A stretch of 64,000 bases of DNA from Armatimonadetes bacterium Uphvl-Ar2 (GTDB lineage Bacteria > Armatimonadota > Fimbriimonadia > Fimbriimonadales > Fimbriimonadaceae), in assembly GCA_002162095.1 (NCBI GenBank), contig CP021424.1, forward strand, positions 1,488,001 to 1,552,000. The letters are read 5' to 3'. The notes under the pieces were generated by a model. It was not told the DNA's origin, did not search any database, and saw only the letters and a program-made list of their open reading frames with translations. The position numbers were made by a program, and so were the translations under genes. Every line of letters begins with the position of its first letter. Position 1 is the stretch's first letter. Positions 15,351-23,247 of this stretch are shown here, one piece after another.

Positions 15351-16301
15351 GTGAAGCACGTCCTCATCTTTGGGGGGACGGGGCACATGGGCGCGGCCAT
15401 CCGCCGGCACCTGGACCCCGCCCGGTACCGGATCACCACGGTGACCCGCAACCCCAAGCAGCCCGGCGATGTGCAGTGGGACGGCAAGACGCTGGGCCCG
15501 TGGACGGAGACTCTCGACGGCGCGGATGTAGTCATCAACCTGGCCGGGCGGCGCGTGCACTGCCGCTATAACGAAGCCAATCTCAAGGAAATGATGGACA
15601 GCCGGGTGGATTCCACCCGCGTGCTGGGCGCGGCGATCCGCCAGTGTGTGCAGCCGCCGGCTGTGTGGCTGCAGGCCAGCACCGCCACCATTTATCAGCA
15701 CACCTTCGGGGCGGCGAACGACGAGGTCACGGGAGTACTGGGCGGGGATGAGCCGGGGGCGCCCCGGGTGTGGAACTACAGCATCCAAATCGCCAAGAAC
15801 TGGGAAGCCGAACTCGATGCCGCCGAGACGCCGCACACCCGCCGGGTGGCCCTGCGCGCGGCCATCATGATGGGGGTGGACCAGGCCAGCGCGTTCGAAA
15901 TCCTCTCTGGCCTGGCGCGGCGGAGGCTGGGTGGACGGCTGGGGTCGGGGCGGCAGTATGTGTCCTGGATTCATGAAGTGGATTTCGTGCGGGCGCTGGA
16001 CTTCTTGATCGAGAGTGACCTGGCCGGGCCGGTGAATGTGTGCGCACCGCACCCCCTGCCGCAGGTGAGATTCGCGCGGGAACTGCGCGAGGCGTGGGGG
16101 GTTCGCGTGGGGTTGCCCGCCATGCCGTGGATGGTGGCGCTGGGGGCGTGGGTGATGGATGCGGATTCCGAACTGGTGATGAAGAGCCGCCACGTGGTGC
16201 CCCGGCGGCTGCAGGAGGCGGGGTTTGAGTTTGAGTTTCCCGAGTGGGGGCCGGCGGTGCGAGATTTGGTCGCACGGATGCGGGGCGATGCAGTCAGTTA
16301 A
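15351..16301 (+). CDS. TIGR01777-type NAD(P)-dependent epimerase (YfcH/SDR39U1-like)
   Basis: 316 residues from a GTG start. The N-terminal nucleotide-binding motif GGTGHMG, the family-typical DVVINLAGR, an ASTATIYQHTFG segment in place of the classical YxxxK region, and a C-terminal substrate domain with QYVSWIHEVDFVRALDFL match the TIGR01777 family of atypical SDR epimerases. The enzymatic reaction of this family is not established. The next gene overlaps its 3' end by 14 nt, suggesting coupling. Confidence 0.88.
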   Translation: MKHVLIFGGTGHMGAAIRRHLDPARYRITTVTRNPKQPGDVQWDGKTLGPWTETLDGADVVINLAGRRVHCRYNEANLKEMMDSRVDSTRVLGAAIRQCVQPPAVWLQASTATIYQHTFGAANDEVTGVLGGDEPGAPRVWNYSIQIAKNWEAELDAAETPHTRRVALRAAIMMGVDQASAFEILSGLARRRLGGRLGSGRQYVSWIHEVDFVRALDFLIESDLAGPVNVCAPHPLPQVRFARELREAWGVRVGLPAMPWMVALGAWVMDADSELVMKSRHVVPRRLQEAGFEFEFPEWGPAVRDLVARMRGDAVS

Positions 16302-16827
16302 ACATGAGTCGGGGATATTGATCCGCAAGTTGGAACCCGGTGACTCCCTGGCGGAACTCACCGACCTCCTCCACCGCGCCTACCGCGAGCTGGCGGAGGC
16401 GGGGATGCGCTTCACCGCTACCCACCAAACGGTGGAGACCACCGCCCGCCGCGTGCAAGAAGGCGAATGCTGGGTCGCCGAGCTGGACGGTAAGTTGGTC
16501 GGTACCATCGTGTGGGTGCGCCCGGACCCCGAGGATCGCGTCGCCTACTACCGGCACCCCCACGTCGCGCACTTCGGTCAGTTCGGCGTATGCCCCCACC
16601 ATCGCGGGCTCGGCATCGGCCAGGCCCTGCTCCAACGAGTCGAACAAGAAGCCGCCTACGCCGGATACACCGAACTCGCCCTCGACACCAGCGAGAACGC
16701 CACCCATCTCATCGCCCTCTACGAAAAGTGGGGGTACGCGCAGGTGGCCACCCACGATTGGCGCCCCGGCGTCAACTACCTCAGCGTGGTGATGGCCAAG
16801 TCACTGGCACCGACGCGAATAGAGTAG
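16288..16827 (+). CDS. GNAT family N-acetyltransferase
   Basis: 179 residues. The ATG at 16288 lies within the end of the epimerase gene and gives the expected GNAT N-terminus (ILIRKLEPGDSLAELTDLL). The acetyl-CoA site FGVCPHHRGLGIGQALLQRVE has the R-x-x-G-x-G/A pattern, and NATHLIALYEKWGY is the typical beta6-alpha4 region. Substrate unknown. It is probably expressed from the epimerase message. Confidence 0.85.
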   Translation: MQSVKHESGILIRKLEPGDSLAELTDLLHRAYRELAEAGMRFTATHQTVETTARRVQEGECWVAELDGKLVGTIVWVRPDPEDRVAYYRHPHVAHFGQFGVCPHHRGLGIGQALLQRVEQEAAYAGYTELALDTSENATHLIALYEKWGYAQVATHDWRPGVNYLSVVMAKSLAPTRIE

Positions 16828-17038
16828 CATAGAGCCGTCATCGCCTAGCGAGGGGGCCGGAGGTTCAACCGAAAAGCCTGCCACACATGTCTACGGTGAG
16901 ACCCCTCGACTTGGAATCGAATCGAAAAAACCAGGCATTGTTGGGCATCCGCAAGGAAATCCCGGTTCGTGGTCATGCGGGCTTCGCGCCCCCACCGCAA
17001 CGGGGAGCCCAACACACCTGGAACACTTTTTCACTTCC
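16828..17038. other. Intergenic region, no gene recognised
   Basis: 211 nt with no convincing open frame. It contains a GGGC-TTCGC-GCCC hairpin near 16979-16991 and several short complementary stretches, but no match to a known RNA class that I can identify. It may be a leader of the following SPFH gene. Confidence 0.35.
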
Positions 17039-17773
17039 ATGAAGACCGTAACCATCTTTCAGCATCACGTGGGGCTCCACTTTCACAAAGGCTGCTTAAA
17101 GCAGACTTTGATGCCGGGGCGCTATCGGTTTTGGGGCAGTGGTGACACGGTGTTGCCGGTCTCGGTGATGCCCAATTCGAGAATCGTGCCGACTCGCGAC
17201 ATCATGACGAGCGACGGCGCGCTCGTGAAAGTCAGGCTCCTCATCGAAACGAAAGTCGTCAACGCCGAGGCCGCCTACGCCGCGAATTTCCTCCCCAGAC
17301 CGAGAGGAAGTGACCTCTTAGCTCTCCTTGAAGAACAAAATACGGTGACGACTGATTTTGAAGTCGCGCTGTTCAAGTGGGTTTCTGGTCGCACGCTCGA
17401 AGCAGTGATGGCGGGCTACCAAAACGTGGGCACCGAACTTAAAGAGCAGCTGCAGGCGGGGTACCTGGCCAAAGGGATCGAACTCGGTTCGGTGGACGTG
17501 TTGGACTTCACCCTTAGCGGGCCGCTGCGCCAAGCCATGAGCGAACTCCTGAAGGTGGACATTGACGCCAAAGTGGCGCTCGGCCGGGCTCGTGCCGAAG
17601 CCGCCACCATGCGCAGCCTTCTCAACACGGCTCGGCTGGTGCGGGAGCATCCCAAGCTCCTTGAGATCCGCATGTTGGCCACGGGGCAGAAGCCGAAGGT
17701 GACCTTCTTGGTGAGCGACTCATCCGCCGGTTCCCCGTCGTCCGAAGCGGCGCTAGACGAGACGCTCGAATAA
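17039..17773 (+). CDS. SPFH/Band 7 (slipin-like) protein without membrane helix
   Basis: 244 residues. The SPFH core covers ~1-190: VTIFQHHVGLHFHKG, LMPGRYRF, RDIMTSDGALVKVRLLIETKVV, a central helix region and GIELGSVDVLDFTLSGPLRQAM, followed by a short helix LGRARAEAATMRSLLNTARLV typical of slipins. No signal peptide or transmembrane segment precedes the domain. The function is scaffold-like by family. It is the second of three SPFH proteins in the window. Confidence 0.8.
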   Translation: MKTVTIFQHHVGLHFHKGCLKQTLMPGRYRFWGSGDTVLPVSVMPNSRIVPTRDIMTSDGALVKVRLLIETKVVNAEAAYAANFLPRPRGSDLLALLEEQNTVTTDFEVALFKWVSGRTLEAVMAGYQNVGTELKEQLQAGYLAKGIELGSVDVLDFTLSGPLRQAMSELLKVDIDAKVALGRARAEAATMRSLLNTARLVREHPKLLEIRMLATGQKPKVTFLVSDSSAGSPSSEAALDETLE

Positions 17774-17803
17774 CGCGACGTACGTCCGCTTGAGGCGCAT
17801 CCG

Positions 17804-18108
17804 TTACCGTGCGGGTAAGCCGTCCAGTGGTGCGTCCATCATTAGCGCCACCACCAGGCTGCCTTGCACTTCGCCCGACTCCGGGATGGTGAGCCGCAGA
17901 GTCTCACCCTTCTGCCGGAACGCCACCGTCTCCCCGCTGGCCAGCATCCGCGCCGCCACCACGCGCGGCCCAGGCAGGGCGGGCAGCACCAGGTCACCCT
18001 CCGGCCGACGGAACAAATGGAGGTGCGCCGTGACCCCGCGCCGGATGGCCCCGCCGCCAGTCCGGCCCACAGAGAGAGGGCGGCAAGGAACATCGTGCGC
18101 ATGGGCAA
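17804..18108 (-). pseudogene. Signal peptide plus alpha-L-fucosidase-like C-terminal domain, frame broken
   Basis: A signal peptide (MFLAALSLWAGLAAG) in one frame and a beta domain in another (LHLFRRPEGDLVLPALPG, GETVAFRQKGETLRLTIPE). The beta domain resembles the C-terminal sandwich of GH29 alpha-L-fucosidases. Adding one C to the C4 run at 18049-18052 joins them into a 101-residue secreted protein. No catalytic barrel is present, so it is either a remnant after internal deletion or a stand-alone beta-sandwich protein. The fucosidase resemblance is by pattern only. Confidence 0.5.
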
Positions 18109-18152
18109 AAGTTACCTTCTGAATCCAGCCCGTGTGGTCAAGACAATTTCGC

Positions 18153-18533
18153 CTAAACCCACTCACCCAAGATTTCCGTCATAGGGGTACCGCGGGCGCT
18201 CACGATCTTGTCGTGGGTCAAGGCATCCTTGAGAATGGCAATCCGCTGGTCGGCGTCGATTTGACCGACGAACTCGCGCACCGTCGCGGACCGGGCAAAC
18301 TCCTTGAGTGCCGACCGGATGCGCATATTGACCATAGGGTTAAGAACGCCAAAGGTCAGCCCGATCTTGGTGTTGAGGTCGCCTTCCAGCAAGAGGTTCT
18401 GTAGCACCCCGCTGACCCGGTCACGCACATCCGTATCCTCGCCACTCCCGGCCAGCGTTTCCTCAAGTTGCGAGCTGAGGCGGCAAAGCTCCTTCACGAT
18501 ATCCGGCCGATCCATCTCGCTCATTGTAGTCAA
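18153..18533 (-). CDS. Uncharacterised small helical protein
   Basis: 126 residues from TTG 18533 (ATG 18524 is an alternative start). It is predicted all-helical and soluble: IVKELCRLSSQLEETLAGS, VLQNLLLEGDLNTKIGLTFGVLNPMV, RIAILKDALTH. No family is recognised. It lies between the fucosidase-like remnant and the divergent arsR. Confidence 0.6.
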   Translation of the reverse strand: MTTMSEMDRPDIVKELCRLSSQLEETLAGSGEDTDVRDRVSGVLQNLLLEGDLNTKIGLTFGVLNPMVNMRIRSALKEFARSATVREFVGQIDADQRIAILKDALTHDKIVSARGTPMTEILGEWV

Positions 18534-18586
18534 AGGCCTCGCGGAAATAAGGCTTCGTGAAGCCTATCACGGGGAGCGCATGGGCA

Positions 18587-18621
18587 ATATATCGAAATAT
18601 CTCGATATATGGTGGTATAAC
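18587..18621 (+). promoter_or_regulatory. ArsR operator and overlapping arsR promoter
   Basis: ATATATCGA-AATATC-TCGATATAT (18587-18610) is a perfect 9-bp inverted repeat with a 6-bp spacer, the layout expected for an ArsR/SmtB dimer site. TATAAC at 18616-18621 is a -10-like box ending 7 nt before the arsR ATG, so a bound repressor would cover the promoter. Confidence 0.75.
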
Positions 18622-18628
18622 TGAAGGC

Positions 18629-18985
18629 ATGGAAAGGGAAGATGTGACCGCGATGTTCCGCGCCCTGGGTGACCCGACGCGCCGCGCCATCTTCGAGTTC
18701 CTATGCGAGAAGTGCTGCCCCGTGGCCGTCGAAGACTCGGGGGCTGTGCACCCCATCCAGGGCGCCACCGTTGGCGAAGTGTGTTGCCACGTAACGGGTT
18801 CAGAAAAGTTCAGTTCCACGGTCTCGTTCCACCTTAAGGAGCTTCGTCTCGCCGGTCTCATCTCGGCGGAAAAGGACGGCAAGTTCATGATTTGCAGCGT
18901 TCGGCGGGCCGCGATTAATGCCCTCCGAGCGTATCTCGACGCTTTGCCACAGCCCCAAGCTGTGGCCTGCCACCCCCAAATCTGA
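18629..18985 (+). CDS. arsR: ArsR-family metalloregulator
   Basis: 118 residues from ATG 18629; the frame is open upstream, but that part covers the operator. The winged helix-turn-helix starts FRALGDPTRRAIFEFL and continues SFHLKELRLAGLISAEKDGKFM. Cys clusters CEKCC near the N-terminus and VCCHV before the recognition region could bind As(III)/Sb(III), though the arrangement differs from the E. coli CVC pair. It should repress itself and arsDA through the adjacent palindrome and release it on arsenite. arsD follows 14 nt downstream. Confidence 0.88.
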   Translation: MEREDVTAMFRALGDPTRRAIFEFLCEKCCPVAVEDSGAVHPIQGATVGEVCCHVTGSEKFSSTVSFHLKELRLAGLISAEKDGKFMICSVRRAAINALRAYLDALPQPQAVACHPQI

Positions 18986-18999
18986 ATCGGAAACCCCTC

Positions 19000-19365
19000 A
19001 TGAAAACGCTCCAAATTTTCGACCCTGCCATGTGCTGCTCCACCGGCGTTTGTGGCCCGAGTGTGGACCAAACGCTGGTGAAACTCGCCGCTGACGTTGC
19101 GTTCTTGAAGAGCAAGGGCGTGACGGTTGAGCGGTTTAACTTGGCCCACCAACCCGAAGCCTTTACCGCCAATCACCTGGTGATTGCCGAGATGGGAGCC
19201 GCCGCCGAGCATCTCCCGATCTTTATGGTGGACGGAGAAATCCGGGCAAAAGGCACCTATCCTCACCGAAACGAAATGGCAGCCTGGTTTGGGCTCACGG
19301 CTGGAGTTTCTGAACTCAAAATGGCCGCCCAGCCGTGCTGCTCCGGCGAGGAAGGCTGCTGCTAA
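19000..19365 (+). CDS. arsD: Arsenic metallochaperone ArsD
   Basis: 121 residues. Cys12, Cys13 and Cys18 (MCCSTGVC) form the As(III)-binding site, and two vicinal pairs close the protein (PCC and GCC), as in plasmid R773 ArsD. The thioredoxin-like fold shows LPIFMVDGEI. ArsD hands trivalent metalloid to the ArsA ATPase. Its stop overlaps the arsA start (TAATG), so translation is coupled. Confidence 0.95.
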   Translation: MKTLQIFDPAMCCSTGVCGPSVDQTLVKLAADVAFLKSKGVTVERFNLAHQPEAFTANHLVIAEMGAAAEHLPIFMVDGEIRAKGTYPHRNEMAAWFGLTAGVSELKMAAQPCCSGEEGCC

Positions 19366-21101
19366 TGTGGGCGGATGGCCTGACCACGCGGCACCTCTTC
19401 TTCACCGGAAAAGGGGGTGTCGGCAAGACCTCGCTGGCCTGCGCCACCGCCATGTACTTGGCCGAACAAGGGCTAAGAACCCTCATCGTCAGTACGGACC
19501 CCGCCAGCAATCTCGATGAAGTCTTTGGCGTGACATTGGGTACGCAGCCCACCACCATTGCCTCAGTCCCCAACCTTTTTGGCGCGAATCTCGACCCCGA
19601 AGCGGCGGCCGCGGCCTACCGCGAAACCATGGTCGGACCCTATCGGGGCAAGTTGCCGGAAGCGGTGATTCGGAACATGGAAGAGCAGTTTTCGGGGGCA
19701 TGCACCACCGAGATTGCGGCTTTCGACGAGTTCGTGCGGCTCATGGCGGATCCGGACGCCACCGCCAATTTCGATCACATCGTTTTTGATACAGCCCCTA
19801 CGGGGCACACCCTGCGGCTGCTGAGCTTGCCCAGCGCGTGGAGTGGCTATCTCAACACGACGACTGCCGAATCGAGTTGCCTTGGCCCCCTAGCCGGGCT
19901 GAAGGGCCAGCGCGAGCTCTACGAGTCGGCGTTTCGACACCTTTCCGACCCGGCCAGTACGACGGTGGTGCTGGTGGCTCGGGCCGATCGAGCGAGCCTG
20001 AAAGAAGCTGCGCGCACTCAAGACGAACTCGCCGAGCTGGATATCCGCAACCTCCGGTTGGTCATCAATGCCGTGTATGAATCGGGCGGCTCCGCCGACC
20101 CCGTGGCGCAGGCCTTTGCCGAAGTGGTGGCCACGGGCCTCAGCACCATGCCGGCGGGGCTCAGCCAGCTTTCGCGGCACCTGGTGCCCATGTTGCCTGG
20201 CAACGTCGTGGGGCTCGACGCCCTGCGCGGGCTCTTGCATCCTGAGAACGTGCCAGCAGGCGGGCGAGACACGGAGACTCCACCAGATGGTCAAGCATTC
20301 TCCGCCTTTGTGGATTCATTGGCCCAAGATGGCCACGGCGTTATCATGACCATGGGCAAAGGGGGCGTGGGCAAGACCTCGGTTGCGGTCCGGATCGCCA
20401 CCGCTCTGGCGGCGCGGGGCCACCAGGTGCTGCTCACCACCACGGATCCCGCAGGCAACGTGCTCGACCTGGTGGGCGACCCGACGGCCCGCTTAGAAGT
20501 CTCCCGAATCAGCCCGGAAGATGAGGTCAAGAAATACACTGCTGCCGCGCTGGCGAAGGCCTCCGAGTCCATGGATGCCGACGGTTTGGCGCTCTTGGCC
20601 GAAGACCTCCGCTCCCCATGCACCGAGGAGATCGCCGTGTTCCGCGCCTTTGCCGACACGGTGGCGCAGGGTGAGGACCGGTTTGTCGTGATTGACACAG
20701 CTCCGACGGGGCACACCATCTTGCTGATGGATGCCACCGAGGCTTACCATCGCGAAGTGGCCCGCACCCAGAGCGACGCGCCGGAATCCGTGCGCCAGCT
20801 CTTGCCCCGGCTGCGAGAACCGCACTTTACGAAGATGGTCTTGGTCACTCTCCCCGAGCCGACGCCGGTGCACGAAGCGATGCGGCTTCGAGATGACCTG
20901 AAGCGGGCCGGAATTGTGCCTTTCGGTTGGGTGGTCAATCGTTCGCTGGCACTCATCGGGGTCACCGAGCCGATCTTGGCCGGGAAAGCAGCCAAGGAGA
21001 TCGAGCCCCTCCGCGAGATCATGGCCTTGGGCGAACCCTTCACCATCCTGCCCTGGGTGGCCCAGCCCGTGGGGGCGCTCCAGTCCGCCGGGCGCGAGTG
21101 A
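19365..21101 (+). CDS. arsA: Arsenite-activated ATPase ArsA (two tandem ATPase halves)
   Basis: 578 residues from the ATG that shares its A with the arsD stop. Two homologous halves each carry a P-loop GKGGVGKTS (residues ~15-23 and ~330-338) and the DTAPTGHTLRLL / DTAPTGHTILLM switch motif. Cys113 (SGACTTEI), Cys172 (AESSCLG) and Cys419 (RSPCTEEI) match the three metalloid-binding cysteines of E. coli ArsA. ArsA energises the ArsB (sometimes Acr3) efflux pump; no pump gene lies beside it here. It converges with the redoxin-domain gene. Confidence 0.95.
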   Translation: MWADGLTTRHLFFTGKGGVGKTSLACATAMYLAEQGLRTLIVSTDPASNLDEVFGVTLGTQPTTIASVPNLFGANLDPEAAAAAYRETMVGPYRGKLPEAVIRNMEEQFSGACTTEIAAFDEFVRLMADPDATANFDHIVFDTAPTGHTLRLLSLPSAWSGYLNTTTAESSCLGPLAGLKGQRELYESAFRHLSDPASTTVVLVARADRASLKEAARTQDELAELDIRNLRLVINAVYESGGSADPVAQAFAEVVATGLSTMPAGLSQLSRHLVPMLPGNVVGLDALRGLLHPENVPAGGRDTETPPDGQAFSAFVDSLAQDGHGVIMTMGKGGVGKTSVAVRIATALAARGHQVLLTTTDPAGNVLDLVGDPTARLEVSRISPEDEVKKYTAAALAKASESMDADGLALLAEDLRSPCTEEIAVFRAFADTVAQGEDRFVVIDTAPTGHTILLMDATEAYHREVARTQSDAPESVRQLLPRLREPHFTKMVLVTLPEPTPVHEAMRLRDDLKRAGIVPFGWVVNRSLALIGVTEPILAGKAAKEIEPLREIMALGEPFTILPWVAQPVGALQSAGRE

Positions 21102-21116
21102 ACTCTTAACCCTGGA

Positions 21117-23120
21117 CTAACGGCGCCTGCCACCAAAGTACTTGAGGGCTTCCTCAAGAGTCAGTTTGCCATCGCCATTGGCATCGGCCGCCTGGATTCG
21201 GTTCCACATCAGACCAGCCTCCGATTCTGTTACGACCCCGTCACTGTTTCGATCCAGGCGACGGAAGGTCGCCTCTACGCCTGTGGCAGCTGCTCTTGCG
21301 CCTGGTCCGCGACGGATACCTGCTCCGCCTTCACCTGGCTTTTCGCCCGGAATGATGTACTCAATGTAGCCCAAGTGCATCTCGTCAAAGGTCTGCGATC
21401 CCCAGCGAACGGTCTTGGTCGGGTCTGGGTTCGCGGGGTTGTTCTCGCTGTTGTCGTACCAGGCAGTGAATCTTAGGGTCTCCCCGGCTTTGACCGTTCG
21501 GGGTTCGGCCAGAACGTAGTTGAGTTGCCAGTTGAAGTCGTATCGAGGGACGTCCAGGAGGGTTGTCGTCTTGCCGCCCGCCGTCAGCTCGTATTTTGCG
21601 GCCTTGGCCCGCACGTGCATGTGCGGGAGGAAAGACAAGAGCTCGACTTCGGTAGGCACTTGAATCTCGGCTTCCACCTTGTGGTCATCAGCCCCTGGGG
21701 GTATGGCAATCCGAACGTTCGCCACGCTGGCCGTGTGGACTTCGCTCTTGGGAACTTCTCTGGCGAACCGGAATCCAATTCTTGTTTGGTCCTTTGAAGC
21801 CTGACCGTAAGGGGTGTAGTGAAGTTGGAATCGGAGGATCGCGCCCTTCGGAATCCGCTTCGCGAGTCCGTCAGGATAAACAAGGGCGCTATTGCCAGGA
21901 ACATAGATCCCGAAGAAGCCGCCCAGTTCGTCTCGGGCGTCTTGATTGGCGACCTGCTCCCTACGATTAAGGTTCGCCGTCTCTTCGGTGCGGATGAAAA
22001 CGAGGACGTGGTGGACGGCCCGGCGATCACCCGGAATCACCTCAATACGATCCACCCATTTGTCTTCTGTGAAGTTCGTGGGAACGTTGACATTGACATA
22101 GGGCATCACTCCGCTTTCCTTGATCGCCACGGGTTCTGGTAACTGAAAAACAGCGTCGGGCTTGCCGATTGTCCATCCGGATTCGAACTTGATGGGGGTA
22201 GGTGCCTGCTGGGGATCGCCTTTGGGTGTTCCGCCTTCGATCCAAGCCTTGAGGGCCGCTTTGTCCTCATCGGGAATGGACATATCGTTACGCCAGGGAC
22301 CGCCTTCGGTGGCGAACCAGGGCGGCATGATGCCCTCGTCAATCACGTACCGCAGCATGCTGGCTCGTCCCTTCACCGCTTCATAGCTATCCAGCGAAAA
22401 CGGCGCAACCCCATCTGGTCGGTGACAAGGCAAACAACTTCGTTGGATGATGTGTTGGATTTGGCCGTGATAGGTGGGCGTTGCATCTTCCATGGGGAGA
22501 GGTTCCGTGTTGAGGAGGCACCCTGGGGCTTCCGTCACTGCCACCGGAACCGGCTTGCCCGCAAGCATGGCGTCAATTGCGTTGGCAAGGTAACGATTCT
22601 TGGGCGCAGGAAGCGCTGCGCCAATTGCATACTGGTCATCTATCGCGCCGCGATAGATGAGCTTGCCACTGGGGTCAAGCAAGAATGTTTCGGTAGTGGT
22701 TTTTGCCGTGAGGGCCTTGGTCCACGTGCCTTTGGGATCGTGCACATAGGGGCCATCTAGCTTCAGGCGCTGGACCAGTTGCTTCATTTCGCCGGCGGAC
22801 TCAATGGTTGAGGGGTTTAGGAAAACGAACTTCATCCCTCGATCCGAATAGGAATCTTCCAGGGAAGCAAGCGTGGGTTCCAGCTTTTGGCAAAGCGGGC
22901 AGGTGACGCTGGAGAAAGCGATGACCGTTCCCTTGGCCCCGGCCACGGGCACAGTGACTTCCTTGCCGTCTAGGGCTACGCCCTTAAGCCCGGTAAACGT
23001 GTGTCCAACGTTCAACAGATTGCCCTCGATGGGCTTGCTTTCCCGACTCTGCGGGGCCGAGACAAGTAACCCGGCTCCTAAGGACGAAGAAGCCAACAGA
23101 ATGAGAAAGCCGGTCTTCAT
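21117..23120 (-). CDS. Secreted redoxin / cytochrome c / Cu-monooxygenase-like / EF-hand protein
   Basis: 667 residues from ATG 23120, which begins a signal peptide (TGFLILLASSSLGAGLLV). Domains in order: a thioredoxin/AhpC-TSA-type redoxin (~35-195) with CPLC at 74-77; one c-type haem motif CLPCH at 229-233; and a region like Cu(II) ascorbate-dependent (PHM/DBH-type) monooxygenases with HH at 370-371, HYTPYG and HMHVRAK. Two EF-hand loops close the protein (DRNSDGVVTESE and DANGDGKLTLEE). It probably acts outside the cytoplasmic membrane in a redox reaction; the substrate is unknown. Confidence 0.85.
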   Translation of the reverse strand: MKTGFLILLASSSLGAGLLVSAPQSRESKPIEGNLLNVGHTFTGLKGVALDGKEVTVPVAGAKGTVIAFSSVTCPLCQKLEPTLASLEDSYSDRGMKFVFLNPSTIESAGEMKQLVQRLKLDGPYVHDPKGTWTKALTAKTTTETFLLDPSGKLIYRGAIDDQYAIGAALPAPKNRYLANAIDAMLAGKPVPVAVTEAPGCLLNTEPLPMEDATPTYHGQIQHIIQRSCLPCHRPDGVAPFSLDSYEAVKGRASMLRYVIDEGIMPPWFATEGGPWRNDMSIPDEDKAALKAWIEGGTPKGDPQQAPTPIKFESGWTIGKPDAVFQLPEPVAIKESGVMPYVNVNVPTNFTEDKWVDRIEVIPGDRRAVHHVLVFIRTEETANLNRREQVANQDARDELGGFFGIYVPGNSALVYPDGLAKRIPKGAILRFQLHYTPYGQASKDQTRIGFRFAREVPKSEVHTASVANVRIAIPPGADDHKVEAEIQVPTEVELLSFLPHMHVRAKAAKYELTAGGKTTTLLDVPRYDFNWQLNYVLAEPRTVKAGETLRFTAWYDNSENNPANPDPTKTVRWGSQTFDEMHLGYIEYIIPGEKPGEGGAGIRRGPGARAAATGVEATFRRLDRNSDGVVTESEAGLMWNRIQAADANGDGKLTLEEALKYFGGRRR

Positions 23121-23247
23121 AATCAATGAACCGTGGAGTTCAGACGTTCTAAGCCGCCCAATGTTCAGTAGAACCCAAACATTCTCAACGGCCCTCTTGC
23201 AGCTCTTAACCCGGTGCTCACCCGAGTTTGGTAGCCTCGGGAGCAAG

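Noticed and set aside
14736-16361. 541-codon minus-strand frame opposite GNAT and epimerase genes
   Set aside because: Pro/His/Arg-rich shadow of high-GC coding sequence; the plus-strand genes have clear families.
16828-17038. Intergenic region as a 6S, SRP or tmRNA gene
   Set aside because: I could not find the conserved core motifs of these RNAs; short hairpins alone do not support a call.
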